Source: Treponema sp. (GTDB lineage Bacteria > Spirochaetota > Spirochaetia > Treponematales > Treponemataceae). From it: a stretch of DNA of 13,631 nucleotides. The stretch covers positions 1 through 13,631 of the forward strand of contig JAILQA010000455.1 of NCBI GenBank assembly GCA_024699205.1, written 5' to 3'. Shown here piece after piece: positions 7,365 through 13,549 of this stretch. Each line of letters opens with the position of its first letter. Positions within the stretch are counted from its first letter, which is position 1. The notes under the pieces are model-generated. The model had not been told where the DNA came from and did no database searches. It worked only from the letters and a program-made list of their open reading frames with translations. Both the position numbers and the translations under genes were made by a program.

Positions 7365-8377
7365 AGTGAAATCTCTATTATCCATTCACACAAATCTGCA
7401 AAAGATTTTCCCAGTACGGCGGCTTCCTGAGGAATAAGAGACGTTGGTGTCATTCCTGGAAGTGTGTTTGCTTCAAGGCAGAAAATTTTGTCGTTTTCAT
7501 CAACCATAAAATCTACGCGGGCATAAGTTTTAATTCCCAGGGTTTTGTAAACGCTTACTGCTGTGGACTTGATTCTTTCTTCAAGGGCTTTTGTAATTTT
7601 GGCCGGGCAGGTTTCAATTGTACTTCCTGCCTGATACTTATTTTTATAATCGTAAAAGCCTTCTTTTGGTTCAATTTGAACAATTGGAAGAGGATTGCCT
7701 TCAATTACACCATCTGTAAACTCACGGCCCTTAATGTAATCTTCAATAAGAACTTTGTTTTCGTATTTAAAAGCCTGATTAATGGCATCGTCAAATTCTT
7801 TTTGAGTTTTTGCAATATAGACTCCTACGCTGGAACCGCCACTGCAAATCTTAACTACGCAGGGAAGCTTATGTGGAACAACATCTTCCTTTTTTGTAAG
7901 AAGAATGCTGTCTGGGGTATTGATTCCGTTTGCCCTAAAAAGCTGTTTTGATATTGATTTATCCATTGCAATTGCAGAACTCAGTGCATCGGTTCCGGTA
8001 TATTTAATTCCAAACAAGTCAAAGGCAGCCTGAACTTTGCCATTTTCTCCACTGTCTCCATGAAGAGCCATAAAGACAATATCAGCCTGACCACAAAGTT
8101 CAAGTACATTTGGGCCAAAAAGGGATTTTGAATCATCTTTTCTGAGGGCTTTGAGCTCATCAAGGTCCGGAGCTTTTTCTTTTACCGGGGCAATATCTGC
8201 TGCCCAATCGCGGTCGCTTTCAAAAGCATTTGTGACATCTCCGTTAAAACCAAGAAAAATATCAAGAAGAATTGCCTTATGATTTTTTGATTTTAATGCT
8301 TTATAAATCTGACAGCCAGAAGAAAGGGAAACGTCACGTTCGGTGCTGGTTCCGCCAGCTAAAACAACAATTTTCAT
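7349..8377 (-). CDS. ddl: D-alanine--D-alanine ligase, DdlB-like
   Basis: This ATP-grasp enzyme joins two D-alanines to make the dipeptide that MurF adds to the peptidoglycan precursor in the cytoplasm. It is 342 residues, normal for the family. Visible features: GGTSTERDVSL (8-18) with the conserved Glu13; HGDSGENG (106-113); GGSSVG (180-185) in the ATP-grasp core; FYDYKNKY (241-248) in the omega loop with Tyr248; and metal ligands Asp289 and Glu302/Asn304 in EANTLPGMT. The Lys-Tyr in the omega loop is the D-Ala-D-Ala signature, unlike VanA-type D-lactate ligases. EANTLPGMT and SLIP place it closer to E. coli DdlB than DdlA. The start at 8377 is supported by AGGAG six bases upstream; the frame extends to 8455 but that extension is AT-rich and unlike the family. 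It is divergent from a small membrane protein gene. A second ligase lies 400 bases away. Confidence 0.94.
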   Translation of the reverse strand: MKIVVLAGGTSTERDVSLSSGCQIYKALKSKNHKAILLDIFLGFNGDVTNAFESDRDWAADIAPVKEKAPDLDELKALRKDDSKSLFGPNVLELCGQADIVFMALHGDSGENGKVQAAFDLFGIKYTGTDALSSAIAMDKSISKQLFRANGINTPDSILLTKKEDVVPHKLPCVVKICSGGSSVGVYIAKTQKEFDDAINQAFKYENKVLIEDYIKGREFTDGVIEGNPLPIVQIEPKEGFYDYKNKYQAGSTIETCPAKITKALEERIKSTAVSVYKTLGIKTYARVDFMVDENDKIFCLEANTLPGMTPTSLIPQEAAVLGKSFADLCEWIIEISLKKYM

Positions 8378-8383
8378 TTTTAA

Positions 8384-8388
8384 CTCCT
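8384..8388 (-). promoter_or_regulatory. Shine-Dalgarno site of the DdlB-like ligase gene
   Basis: AGGAG on the minus strand, six bases before ATG 8377. It decides the start against a 26-codon in-frame upstream extension. Confidence 0.85.
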
Positions 8389-8396
8389 TTTTAGTA

Positions 8397-8425
8397 ATTA
8401 TACAAAAAAAATTCTTTTCTTTAAA
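8397..8425 (-). promoter_or_regulatory. Probable sigma-70 promoter of the DdlB-like ligase gene
   Basis: On the minus strand a perfect -10 TATAAT (8402-8397) is preceded, at 17 bases, by TTTAAA (8425-8420), four of six matches to the -35 consensus. Start of transcription near 8390 would place the AGGAG ribosome binding site right at the 5' end, giving a very short leader. It overlaps the upstream region of the divergent small membrane protein gene. Confidence 0.5.
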
Positions 8426-8460
8426 CAAAAATGAGTTACAATATAGGTATATCAACTTTA

Positions 8461-8466
8461 AAGGAG
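8461..8466 (+). promoter_or_regulatory. Shine-Dalgarno site of the small membrane protein gene
   Basis: AAGGAG lies eight bases before ATG 8475. It fixes the start of this short gene, although the frame is open back to 8343, opposite the start of the ligase gene. Confidence 0.85.
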
Positions 8467-8474
8467 TGCTTGTT

Positions 8475-8696
8475 ATGGCAGGAAAAAAAGATTATTTAGG
8501 AATGGGTAGACTTGTAAGTATTATCTTGGCTATCATTCCAATCACGTCTTGGATTTTGGGTTTTGTTACAAGATTCAAGGAAGGAAAAGTAGTTGCTGGT
8601 CTTATCCGCTTATTCTTTGGATGGAACATTATCTGGTTCCTTGATTTAATTTTTATGCTTGTTAAGGGTTCAATTTTCAGATTACTTAACTGCTAA
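8475..8696 (+). CDS. Small two-helix membrane protein of unknown function
   Basis: A 73-residue protein starting MAGKKDYLGMGR. Two hydrophobic segments are visible, about residues 12-32 and 41-63, joined by a short positively charged turn, TRFKEGK. The protein ends KGSIFRLLNC. The layout suggests an integral inner-membrane hairpin with both ends on the same side. I cannot assign a family; the Gly and Trp positions look constrained (SWILGF, FFGWNIIWF), so it is likely conserved. Support for a real gene is good: a consensus AAGGAG at proper spacing, coding-like composition, a possible -10 TACAAT at 8437-8442, and a strong intrinsic terminator 25 bases after the stop. It is a single-gene unit set between two D-Ala-D-Ala ligase genes on the opposite strand. 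A link to cell-wall synthesis is only suggested by position. Confidence 0.85.
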   Translation: MAGKKDYLGMGRLVSIILAIIPITSWILGFVTRFKEGKVVAGLIRLFFGWNIIWFLDLIFMLVKGSIFRLLNC

Positions 8697-8720
8697 GGTC
8701 TGGAATGATTTTAAAATAAG

Positions 8721-8758
8721 AACTGCCCGAATTGTGATGATTCAGGCAGTTTTTTTTA
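8721..8758 (+). terminator. Intrinsic terminator after the small membrane protein gene
   Basis: AACTGCC (8721-8727) pairs with GGCAGTT (8745-8751). The stem continues, past one C/A mismatch, as GAAT with ATTC around a 7-base loop. The plus strand then runs through at least seven more T residues. On the minus strand the same stem is followed by CTTATTTT, so it may weakly serve the convergent DdlA-like gene as well. Confidence 0.85.
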
Positions 8759-8785
8759 TACATATTACTTATCGGTACATATTGC

Positions 8786-9916
8786 TTATCGGCTTGTACA
8801 AAGGCTCTTTTTTGAATTATAGCGTTCTATTGCTTCGTTCAACAAAAGATTTACCAGTTCTTTAAATTCTAATCCAGCGGCATCACACATTTTGGGGAAC
8901 ATACTGATTGAAGTAAAGCCTGGCATTGTGTTGATTTCGTTTAAATAAACTGCTTTTGTATCTTTGTCTATAAAAAAGTCTACGCGGGACAATCCTGTTG
9001 CATCTAAAACCTTGTAAGCGGCACAGGCAGTTTTTCGGATTTTTTCCAAATCATTTTCTGTAAGATTTGCAGGAATCTGAAGTGCGGCACCGTCCGGATC
9101 ATTGTATTTTGCATCAAAATCATAGAAGGTGTGGGATGGAATAATTTCACCAGGAATGTAAGCAACTACATCTTCAATTTCGCTGTCAGCCGGGAAGGTA
9201 ACGGAATTGCCGGTAACAGAGCATTCAATTTCGCGAGCGTTGATGGCTTTTTCAATTAAAACTTTATCATCCCACTGGAAGGCTTCCATAATTGCAAAAG
9301 AAAGCTCCTTGCGGTTTTTAGCTTTTGAAGCACCGTTTGAACTTCCGGCACAACAAGGTTTTACAAAAAGCGGATAATCTCCAAGTTCTTTTTCTGCAGC
9401 TTCAATAAATGCGTCGTATAAAACTGAATCATTCATTACATATCTTTTAAGGCATACATAAGGAACAACAGGAAGACCAACACTTTGCCAGAGCATTTTT
9501 GTTTTTTCCTTATCCATTGTAATTGCAGAAGAAAGGGTAGTGCAGCCAACATAAGGAAGATCAGCCATATCTAAAAGTCCCTGAATAGTTCCATCTTCAC
9601 CATAAGTTCCATGGAGGACCGGGAAAACAACATCTATTTCGAGAGCTTTGCCAGCTACAGAAAAGGATTTTACCCCGGCACCTGGAATTATTGAAACTGC
9701 ATTTTTTTCGTCTTGGGTGATAGTGAGGACGGCTTTTTTATCTTTGCAAATGCGTTTGTATTCGTCTTCTGACTGCAAATACCATTTTCCTTCTTTTGTA
9801 ATTCCAATTAAAATTACCTTGTTTTTATTGTCAATTCCTCTGATTATTGAAGAAGCAGAAAGAAGGGAGATTTCATGCTCACCGCTTTTTCCGCCATAAA
9901 TTACACCAATATTCAT
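8786..9916 (-). CDS. ddl: D-alanine--D-alanine ligase, DdlA-like
   Basis: A second ATP-grasp D-Ala-D-Ala ligase, 376 residues. Visible features: YGGKSGEHEISL (7-18) with Glu13; LHGTYGEDG (101-109); GSSNG (191-195); FYDFDAKY (264-271) with the Lys-Tyr pair; and metal ligands Asp313, Glu327 and Asn329 in NEINTMPGFT. NEINTMPGFTSISMFPK and the DPDG omega-loop segment resemble E. coli DdlA, while the neighbouring ligase at 7349-8377 resembles DdlB, so the two are not a recent duplication. An oddity is Asn194 where GSSVG or GSSFG is usual. The start is fixed by ATG 9916, one base after the murE stop; AGGAG nine bases upstream lies within the last murE codons. It is thus translationally coupled to murE. 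The last ten residues or so (SKKSLCTSR) are a polar tail. D-Ala-D-Ala is the likely product; D-Ala-D-Ser cannot be excluded by reading alone. Confidence 0.93.
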   Translation of the reverse strand: MNIGVIYGGKSGEHEISLLSASSIIRGIDNKNKVILIGITKEGKWYLQSEDEYKRICKDKKAVLTITQDEKNAVSIIPGAGVKSFSVAGKALEIDVVFPVLHGTYGEDGTIQGLLDMADLPYVGCTTLSSAITMDKEKTKMLWQSVGLPVVPYVCLKRYVMNDSVLYDAFIEAAEKELGDYPLFVKPCCAGSSNGASKAKNRKELSFAIMEAFQWDDKVLIEKAINAREIECSVTGNSVTFPADSEIEDVVAYIPGEIIPSHTFYDFDAKYNDPDGAALQIPANLTENDLEKIRKTACAAYKVLDATGLSRVDFFIDKDTKAVYLNEINTMPGFTSISMFPKMCDAAGLEFKELVNLLLNEAIERYNSKKSLCTSR

Positions 9917-9917
9917 T

Positions 9918-11648
9918 TTATTTATCTCCTGATAAAAGTTCTGTAAGTGCTTTTTTTGCTTCTGTTATTTCATCATAAGGCATTACATGATCTTTATAGA
10001 TTATGCTGTTCTCATGTGATTTTCCTAACAGCAGGACAATATCCCCTTCTCCAGCCATTTTGAAGGCCTGTCTGATTGCTGTAGGTCTGTCTGGGGTTAT
10101 GAATAGGTTTTCGTTCATTTTCATACCCTGCTTTTCGGCACCTGCTGCAATCTGTTTTAATAGTTCAACAGAATCTTCTCCACGTGGATCTTCGTCGGTA
10201 AGAATTATTGTATTGCAATAGTCAGCAGCAATTTTTCCCTGGATGGGGCGCTTTGTAGTATCACGTTCACCACCGCTACCAAAAAGTGCAATCATCTTTC
10301 CCTTGCAGCGTTTTCTGATTGGCGGAAAAATCGTTTCAAAGCTTGAAGGCGTATGGGCATAATCGACGATAACTTCAAAAGGCTGTCCCATATCAACAAC
10401 TGTCATTCTTCCTTTAATAGGATTAAGTTGATTTGTTTTTGCAGCAACAGTTTCAAAATCAAGGCCGGTGACATTGTTTACTGCAATTATTGAAGCCATA
10501 ATGTTATAGGCGTTGAATGCACCCGGTAATGGAGCTTGAATATTGGTTTCCTCTTTTCCTCCTGAAGTATCAGCCGTAATATCAAAACTTAAACCAGTTT
10601 TTGAAGAAAGAATATTTTGTGCAGTCATGTAGCGGATATTTTCTGGGATTGCAGGAAGTGATTTTTCAGTTTTTTCCTGTCCGTTTACAAAAGCGTTTTT
10701 GCCGGCTCTTCCTTCTGTCGTAAAACCATAGACTGGTGATTTTGTTGAATCAATAAAATATTTTGCCGATTCGTCTTCAAGGTTTACAATTCCAAGGGGA
10801 TTTATTTTTCGTTTTGTTCCGCCGATTGTTTTAAGATGATTGTGTTTATCCAGGGCGCGGAATAAGTTTGCTTTATCAGAACGGTAGGTTTCAAAAGTTT
10901 TGTGGAATTCAAGATGCTCCAAAGTTACGTTCATAAAAACGCCGCAATCAAAAGCGATGTTTCCACAGCGGTTTAGTTTTGTAGAAAGCCCGTGGGAGGA
11001 AGTTTCAACTACAGCATATTCACAGCCGTTTTCAAGCATTTCGTTCAAGTGATGTTGAATAATCGGTGCTTCTGGAGTTGTCTGGTGCTGAGGATTAGGC
11101 AAAGCGTCTCCACCAAAAGAATATTCTACAGTAGAAATAAAACCTGCCTTGAATCCACATAATCTCAAAAGCTGCCAGATAAAAGAAACCGTCGAACTTT
11201 TTCCTTCTGTTCCTGTAACGCCAATAACTACAAGGCGTTCAGAAGGAGAATCATAAAATCTGTCAGAAAGCGGCGCCATTGCAAAACGTGCATCTGGAAC
11301 CTGAATTAAAACAGGACTGAATTTTAAAAGCTCGTCAGAAAGTTCATTGTCTAAGGTACGTTTGATAATTGCTTTTGCAGTTTCTTCCTGTTGTCGTGGA
11401 GAAAGATTTCCCTGAAAAACTACAACATTCGCTCCGTTCTGGATTGCCTGAGGAATAAAGGTATTTCCATCAGCATGATTTCCCGGCAGTGCAAAGAAAA
11501 GCGAGTTTTTTGTAACTTCCCGCGAGTCAAAAACAAGATTGTCTACGGGAATATTTTTTATTTCTGATATATCGTCAATTTTAGACATGTCAGCCGCCAC
11601 AACCTGATTTGTAAAGGAAGGCAGCAGTTGTGATAATACTTTGGTCAT
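9918..11648 (-). CDS. murE: UDP-N-acetylmuramoyl-dipeptide ligase adding the third stem residue (MurE)
   Basis: MurE uses ATP to add a diamino acid to UDP-MurNAc-L-Ala-D-Glu in the cytoplasm. It is 576 residues, longer than E. coli MurE (about 495). The N-terminal domain has FALPGNHADG (52-61). The central ATP-binding domain has GVTGTEGKSST (143-153) where most Mur ligases have GTNGKT, ETSSHGL (215-221), and Lys259 in YRSDKANLF, the site carbamylated in the family. The C-terminal domain has DYAHTPSSFE (429-438) and GSGGERDTTKRP (457-468). The amino-acid selection motif, DNPR in diaminopimelate enzymes, reads DEDPRGED (485-492), so the added residue may differ; spirochaetes are known for L-ornithine peptidoglycan. 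Extra length falls partly at about 270-370. ATG 11648 matches family N-termini but has no Shine-Dalgarno sequence and sits seven bases after a TATAAT. The DdlA-like gene follows at one base. Confidence 0.93.
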   Translation of the reverse strand: MTKVLSQLLPSFTNQVVAADMSKIDDISEIKNIPVDNLVFDSREVTKNSLFFALPGNHADGNTFIPQAIQNGANVVVFQGNLSPRQQEETAKAIIKRTLDNELSDELLKFSPVLIQVPDARFAMAPLSDRFYDSPSERLVVIGVTGTEGKSSTVSFIWQLLRLCGFKAGFISTVEYSFGGDALPNPQHQTTPEAPIIQHHLNEMLENGCEYAVVETSSHGLSTKLNRCGNIAFDCGVFMNVTLEHLEFHKTFETYRSDKANLFRALDKHNHLKTIGGTKRKINPLGIVNLEDESAKYFIDSTKSPVYGFTTEGRAGKNAFVNGQEKTEKSLPAIPENIRYMTAQNILSSKTGLSFDITADTSGGKEETNIQAPLPGAFNAYNIMASIIAVNNVTGLDFETVAAKTNQLNPIKGRMTVVDMGQPFEVIVDYAHTPSSFETIFPPIRKRCKGKMIALFGSGGERDTTKRPIQGKIAADYCNTIILTDEDPRGEDSVELLKQIAAGAEKQGMKMNENLFITPDRPTAIRQAFKMAGEGDIVLLLGKSHENSIIYKDHVMPYDEITEAKKALTELLSGDK

Positions 11649-11655
11649 AAAGGAT

Positions 11656-11684
11656 ATTATAATAGGAAATTAAAGAAGGATAAA
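11656..11684 (-). promoter_or_regulatory. Probable promoter of the murE-ddl operon, giving a leaderless transcript
   Basis: On the minus strand a perfect -10 TATAAT (11661-11656) ends seven bases before the murE ATG. With usual spacing transcription would begin at or next to the A of the start codon. A weak -35, TTTATC, lies at 11684-11679 (17-base spacer). No ribosome binding site is found in the gap, which agrees with leaderless translation. Confidence 0.45.
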
Positions 11685-11707
11685 GGGGAGAAGCAAGGCA
11701 TGTTCAT

Positions 11708-11717
11708 ATTGTACAAT
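11708..11717. other. 10-bp palindrome in the divergent murE-queD spacer
   Basis: ATTGTACAAT is a perfect palindrome in the 142-base divergent spacer between murE and queD. It directly precedes a plus-strand TATAAT. It could be a small operator half, but a 10-bp AT-rich palindrome is weak evidence alone. Confidence 0.3.
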
Positions 11718-11718
11718 T

Positions 11719-11724
11719 TATAAT
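11719..11724 (+). promoter_or_regulatory. Candidate -10 element for queD
   Basis: A perfect TATAAT on the plus strand, 66 bases before the queD ATG. No good -35 is seen 16-18 bases upstream (AGGCAT at 17). An alternative pairing, TTGAGG (11738-11743) with TTTAAT (11762-11767) at 18 bases, would give a much shorter leader. No preQ1 riboswitch pattern was recognised in the leader. Confidence 0.35.
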
Positions 11725-11790
11725 TAGGAATTTATATTTGAGGATGAAGATTTTCTTTACTTTTAATAAAAAAAATGGTAGTAATATTTT

Positions 11791-12201
11791 ATGTTTGAAG
11801 TCAGGGTAGAAGCGGATTTTGCGGCGGCGCATTTTTTGAGAGATTATAATGGAAAGTGTGAGAATCTTCATGGGCATAATTATAAGGTTTTTGCTCATGT
11901 TCGTGGTAGTGAGTTGAACGAGGGCGGAATGCTCATGGATTTTTCTCGTTTGAAGGCGGCTTTGAGGGCTGTTTGTAAGGAACTTGACCACACTAACTTG
12001 AATGATCTGCCTGTTTTTGACCAGAATCCTAGTGCGGAACGTATTGCAGTTTATATTTATAAGCGGATGATTGAATTGTTAAATAAAGAAGGGCTGGATT
12101 TGTCCTATTCAGAAAAAAATCCTGATAAAACAAAGCCAACCCTTTTTGCCGTAGATGTTTTTGAAACTGAAACATCCAGGGCAAGATATTCGGTTATTTA
12201 G
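11791..12201 (+). CDS. queD: 6-carboxy-5,6,7,8-tetrahydropterin synthase (QueD)
   Basis: QueD converts 7,8-dihydroneopterin triphosphate to 6-carboxytetrahydropterin, the second step towards the modified tRNA base queuosine. The 136-residue protein shows the family pattern: zinc ligands His14 (AAHF), His27 and His29 in CENLHGHNY, the catalytic Cys23 four residues before the first of them, MDFSRLK (49-55), LDHTNLND (65-72) with His67, NPSAERIA (79-86) and the C-terminal FETETSRARY (124-133) with the pterin-binding Glu. The Cys motif supports QueD over folate-pathway PTPS-III, which has Glu there. Queuosine-pathway QueC, QueE and QueF are not in the window, so this copy stands alone. An in-frame stop at 11782-11784 makes ATG 11791 the first possible start; no clear Shine-Dalgarno precedes it. 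Its TAG stop is part of the hairpin shared with the convergent xylanase gene. Confidence 0.93.
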   Translation: MFEVRVEADFAAAHFLRDYNGKCENLHGHNYKVFAHVRGSELNEGGMLMDFSRLKAALRAVCKELDHTNLNDLPVFDQNPSAERIAVYIYKRMIELLNKEGLDLSYSEKNPDKTKPTLFAVDVFETETSRARYSVI

Positions 12202-12225
12202 TACCGGTATAAACACCCGGTACTA
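12199..12225. terminator. Bidirectional hairpin between queD and the xylanase gene
   Basis: TAGTACCGG (12199-12207) and CCGGTACTA (12217-12225) form a perfect 9-bp stem with a 9-base loop. The plus strand continues GATTATTTTG and the minus strand AATAACCG, so T runs are poor on both sides, slightly better for queD. The stem begins with the queD stop codon and ends two bases before the xylanase stop at 12228-12230. With no other space between the convergent genes it probably ends both transcripts. Confidence 0.65.
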
Positions 12226-12227
12226 GA

Positions 12228-13529
12228 TTATTTTGCAGCGTTTATTACTGCTTCAAATGATGAGTTTGAATAGTAAGATGAGCCTTTTCTATCGAAGAGT
12301 AACGGGAATTGTGTTCCATTCTGGCTTATCCATGAATCTCCACTTGCAATTCCCCATACTGTAACATTTGTAATTTTATTAGCACCGCTATATTTCTTTC
12401 CGTATTTTTTGAGCATTTTGAAATAGTCACCGTAGGCTGTGGCTGCTTCACCCTGAGATTTTGCGGATATATCAAATTCTGTTACATGAACGTCAACTCC
12501 AGCATTAAGATATCGTTTTAATGCATTTTCATATCCATATACACCTGGCCATGATGGACCTACATGGGACTGCATTCCCATTACATCAATTCTTGCCTGA
12601 AAGTTTTCGCCGCCCATAGTAACGCCTGCATCGTTTTTAAGTAAACTGATTAAATGAAGACATGCGTCTGTTTTTGAACCCATATATTCGTTGTAGTCGT
12701 TGTAGCAGAGTTTTACGTCAGCTGGTGCATATTTATTTGCAAAACGGAAGGCATTGAGAATGAACTCTTCGCTTCCATAAATCTGATACCAGCGTGAACC
12801 ACCCTGATCTGGAGCTTTGTCTTTTGTTCCACCTGTAGAGCCTCTAAGCCAGTTCTGATTGCTACCTGTGTATGTTGTTCCAGCATCATCAGCCATTGCT
12901 TCGTTTACTACATCCCATGCCCAGATAATGTGTTTTCCGCCGTTATTTTTTGCTTCCCAGTTTGCTACATGCTCAAGTACAGTTTTGATGTACCATTCCT
13001 GTCGTGCTGTCATGGTTTCTTTGTCTACAAGATTGCCCTGTGTTGAATATCCCTCTCTAAAGAAGGCTTCTTCTGTCTGTGAATGCCATACAAGCACGTG
13101 TCCACGCATCATAAGACCACTGTCTTTGGCTGCTTTAAGACAATTATCAACTGTTCCAAATCCGTTTAAAACAGGCGTAGTGATTTTTTTTCCGTTGCTT
13201 GCAGTAAAGCTTCCTGAAACTTGAGGATTTCCTCCCCAACAGGCAAAAATGAACTGTGGTTTGAATTCATTTCCCATTGTAATTGAATCTGCATGTTTTG
13301 AAAGTCCTTTTCTTACTGAAGCCGAACCTAATTCTGCCTGATTGCGGTTGTAAGGATCCCATTCACACGCAATACCGAAGGTGTCAAAAATGTTGTCATA
13401 GGCTTCTTTTAAAGAAGGTACGGAATCATCGGTCCAATCATCGCCATAATTTGCTTGACTTGAACAACTTGCAAAAAGCAAGCCGAAAACCAAAAAAAGT
13501 GATAAAAATAAACTAATTTGTTTCTTCAT
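12228..13529 (-). CDS. GH10 endo-1,4-beta-xylanase, lipoprotein
   Basis: A secreted glycoside hydrolase family 10 enzyme that cleaves internal beta-1,4 bonds of xylan. It is 433 residues. Residues 1-21 are a lipoprotein signal peptide ending LFAS-Cys22, so the enzyme is probably lipid-anchored at the cell surface or in the periplasm. The GH10 barrel fills about 38-432: GNEFKP (86-91), HVLVWHSQ (144-151), the acid/base Glu210 in WDVVNEA, NDYNEY (277-282), QSH (320-322), the nucleophile Glu351 in VTEFDIS, VWGIASGDSW (391-400) and LLFDRKG (410-416). There is no carbohydrate-binding module. Between strands 4 and 5 a long loop (about 212-245) is rich in Gly, Asn and Thr. AGGAG seven bases upstream fixes ATG 13529. 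A second GH10-like gene ends 20 bases upstream on the same strand, so the two probably share a transcript; no separate promoter is seen between them. Confidence 0.95.
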   Translation of the reverse strand: MKKQISLFLSLFLVFGLLFASCSSQANYGDDWTDDSVPSLKEAYDNIFDTFGIACEWDPYNRNQAELGSASVRKGLSKHADSITMGNEFKPQFIFACWGGNPQVSGSFTASNGKKITTPVLNGFGTVDNCLKAAKDSGLMMRGHVLVWHSQTEEAFFREGYSTQGNLVDKETMTARQEWYIKTVLEHVANWEAKNNGGKHIIWAWDVVNEAMADDAGTTYTGSNQNWLRGSTGGTKDKAPDQGGSRWYQIYGSEEFILNAFRFANKYAPADVKLCYNDYNEYMGSKTDACLHLISLLKNDAGVTMGGENFQARIDVMGMQSHVGPSWPGVYGYENALKRYLNAGVDVHVTEFDISAKSQGEAATAYGDYFKMLKKYGKKYSGANKITNVTVWGIASGDSWISQNGTQFPLLFDRKGSSYYSNSSFEAVINAAK

Positions 13530-13549
13530 AATTATTCTCCTATAAAAAA

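Noticed and set aside
8378..8455. 26-codon N-terminal extension of the DdlB-like ligase
   Set aside because: It covers the promoter region, ignores the AGGAG before ATG 8377, and has no counterpart in Ddl proteins.
8343..8474. Upstream extension of the small membrane protein
   Set aside because: It overlaps the start of the opposite ligase gene; the AAGGAG at 8461-8466 clearly sets the start at 8475.
7349..9916. Vancomycin-resistance type D-Ala-D-lactate ligase
   Set aside because: Both proteins have the Lys-Tyr omega-loop pair of D-Ala-D-Ala enzymes, and no vanH or vanX homologue is nearby.
11702..11790. preQ1 riboswitch ahead of queD
   Set aside because: I could not find the expected stem and C-rich/A-rich tail pattern; the leader is AT-rich without a matching hairpin.
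11743..11808. Short leader peptide frame MKIFFTFNKKNGSN overlapping queD
   Set aside because: The GAGG is directly against the ATG, the frame runs into queD out of frame, and nothing about its content suggests regulation.
12859..13224. Long plus-strand open frame opposite the xylanase
   Set aside because: It is the antisense of a clear GH10 coding region and has no ribosome binding site or family-like sequence.
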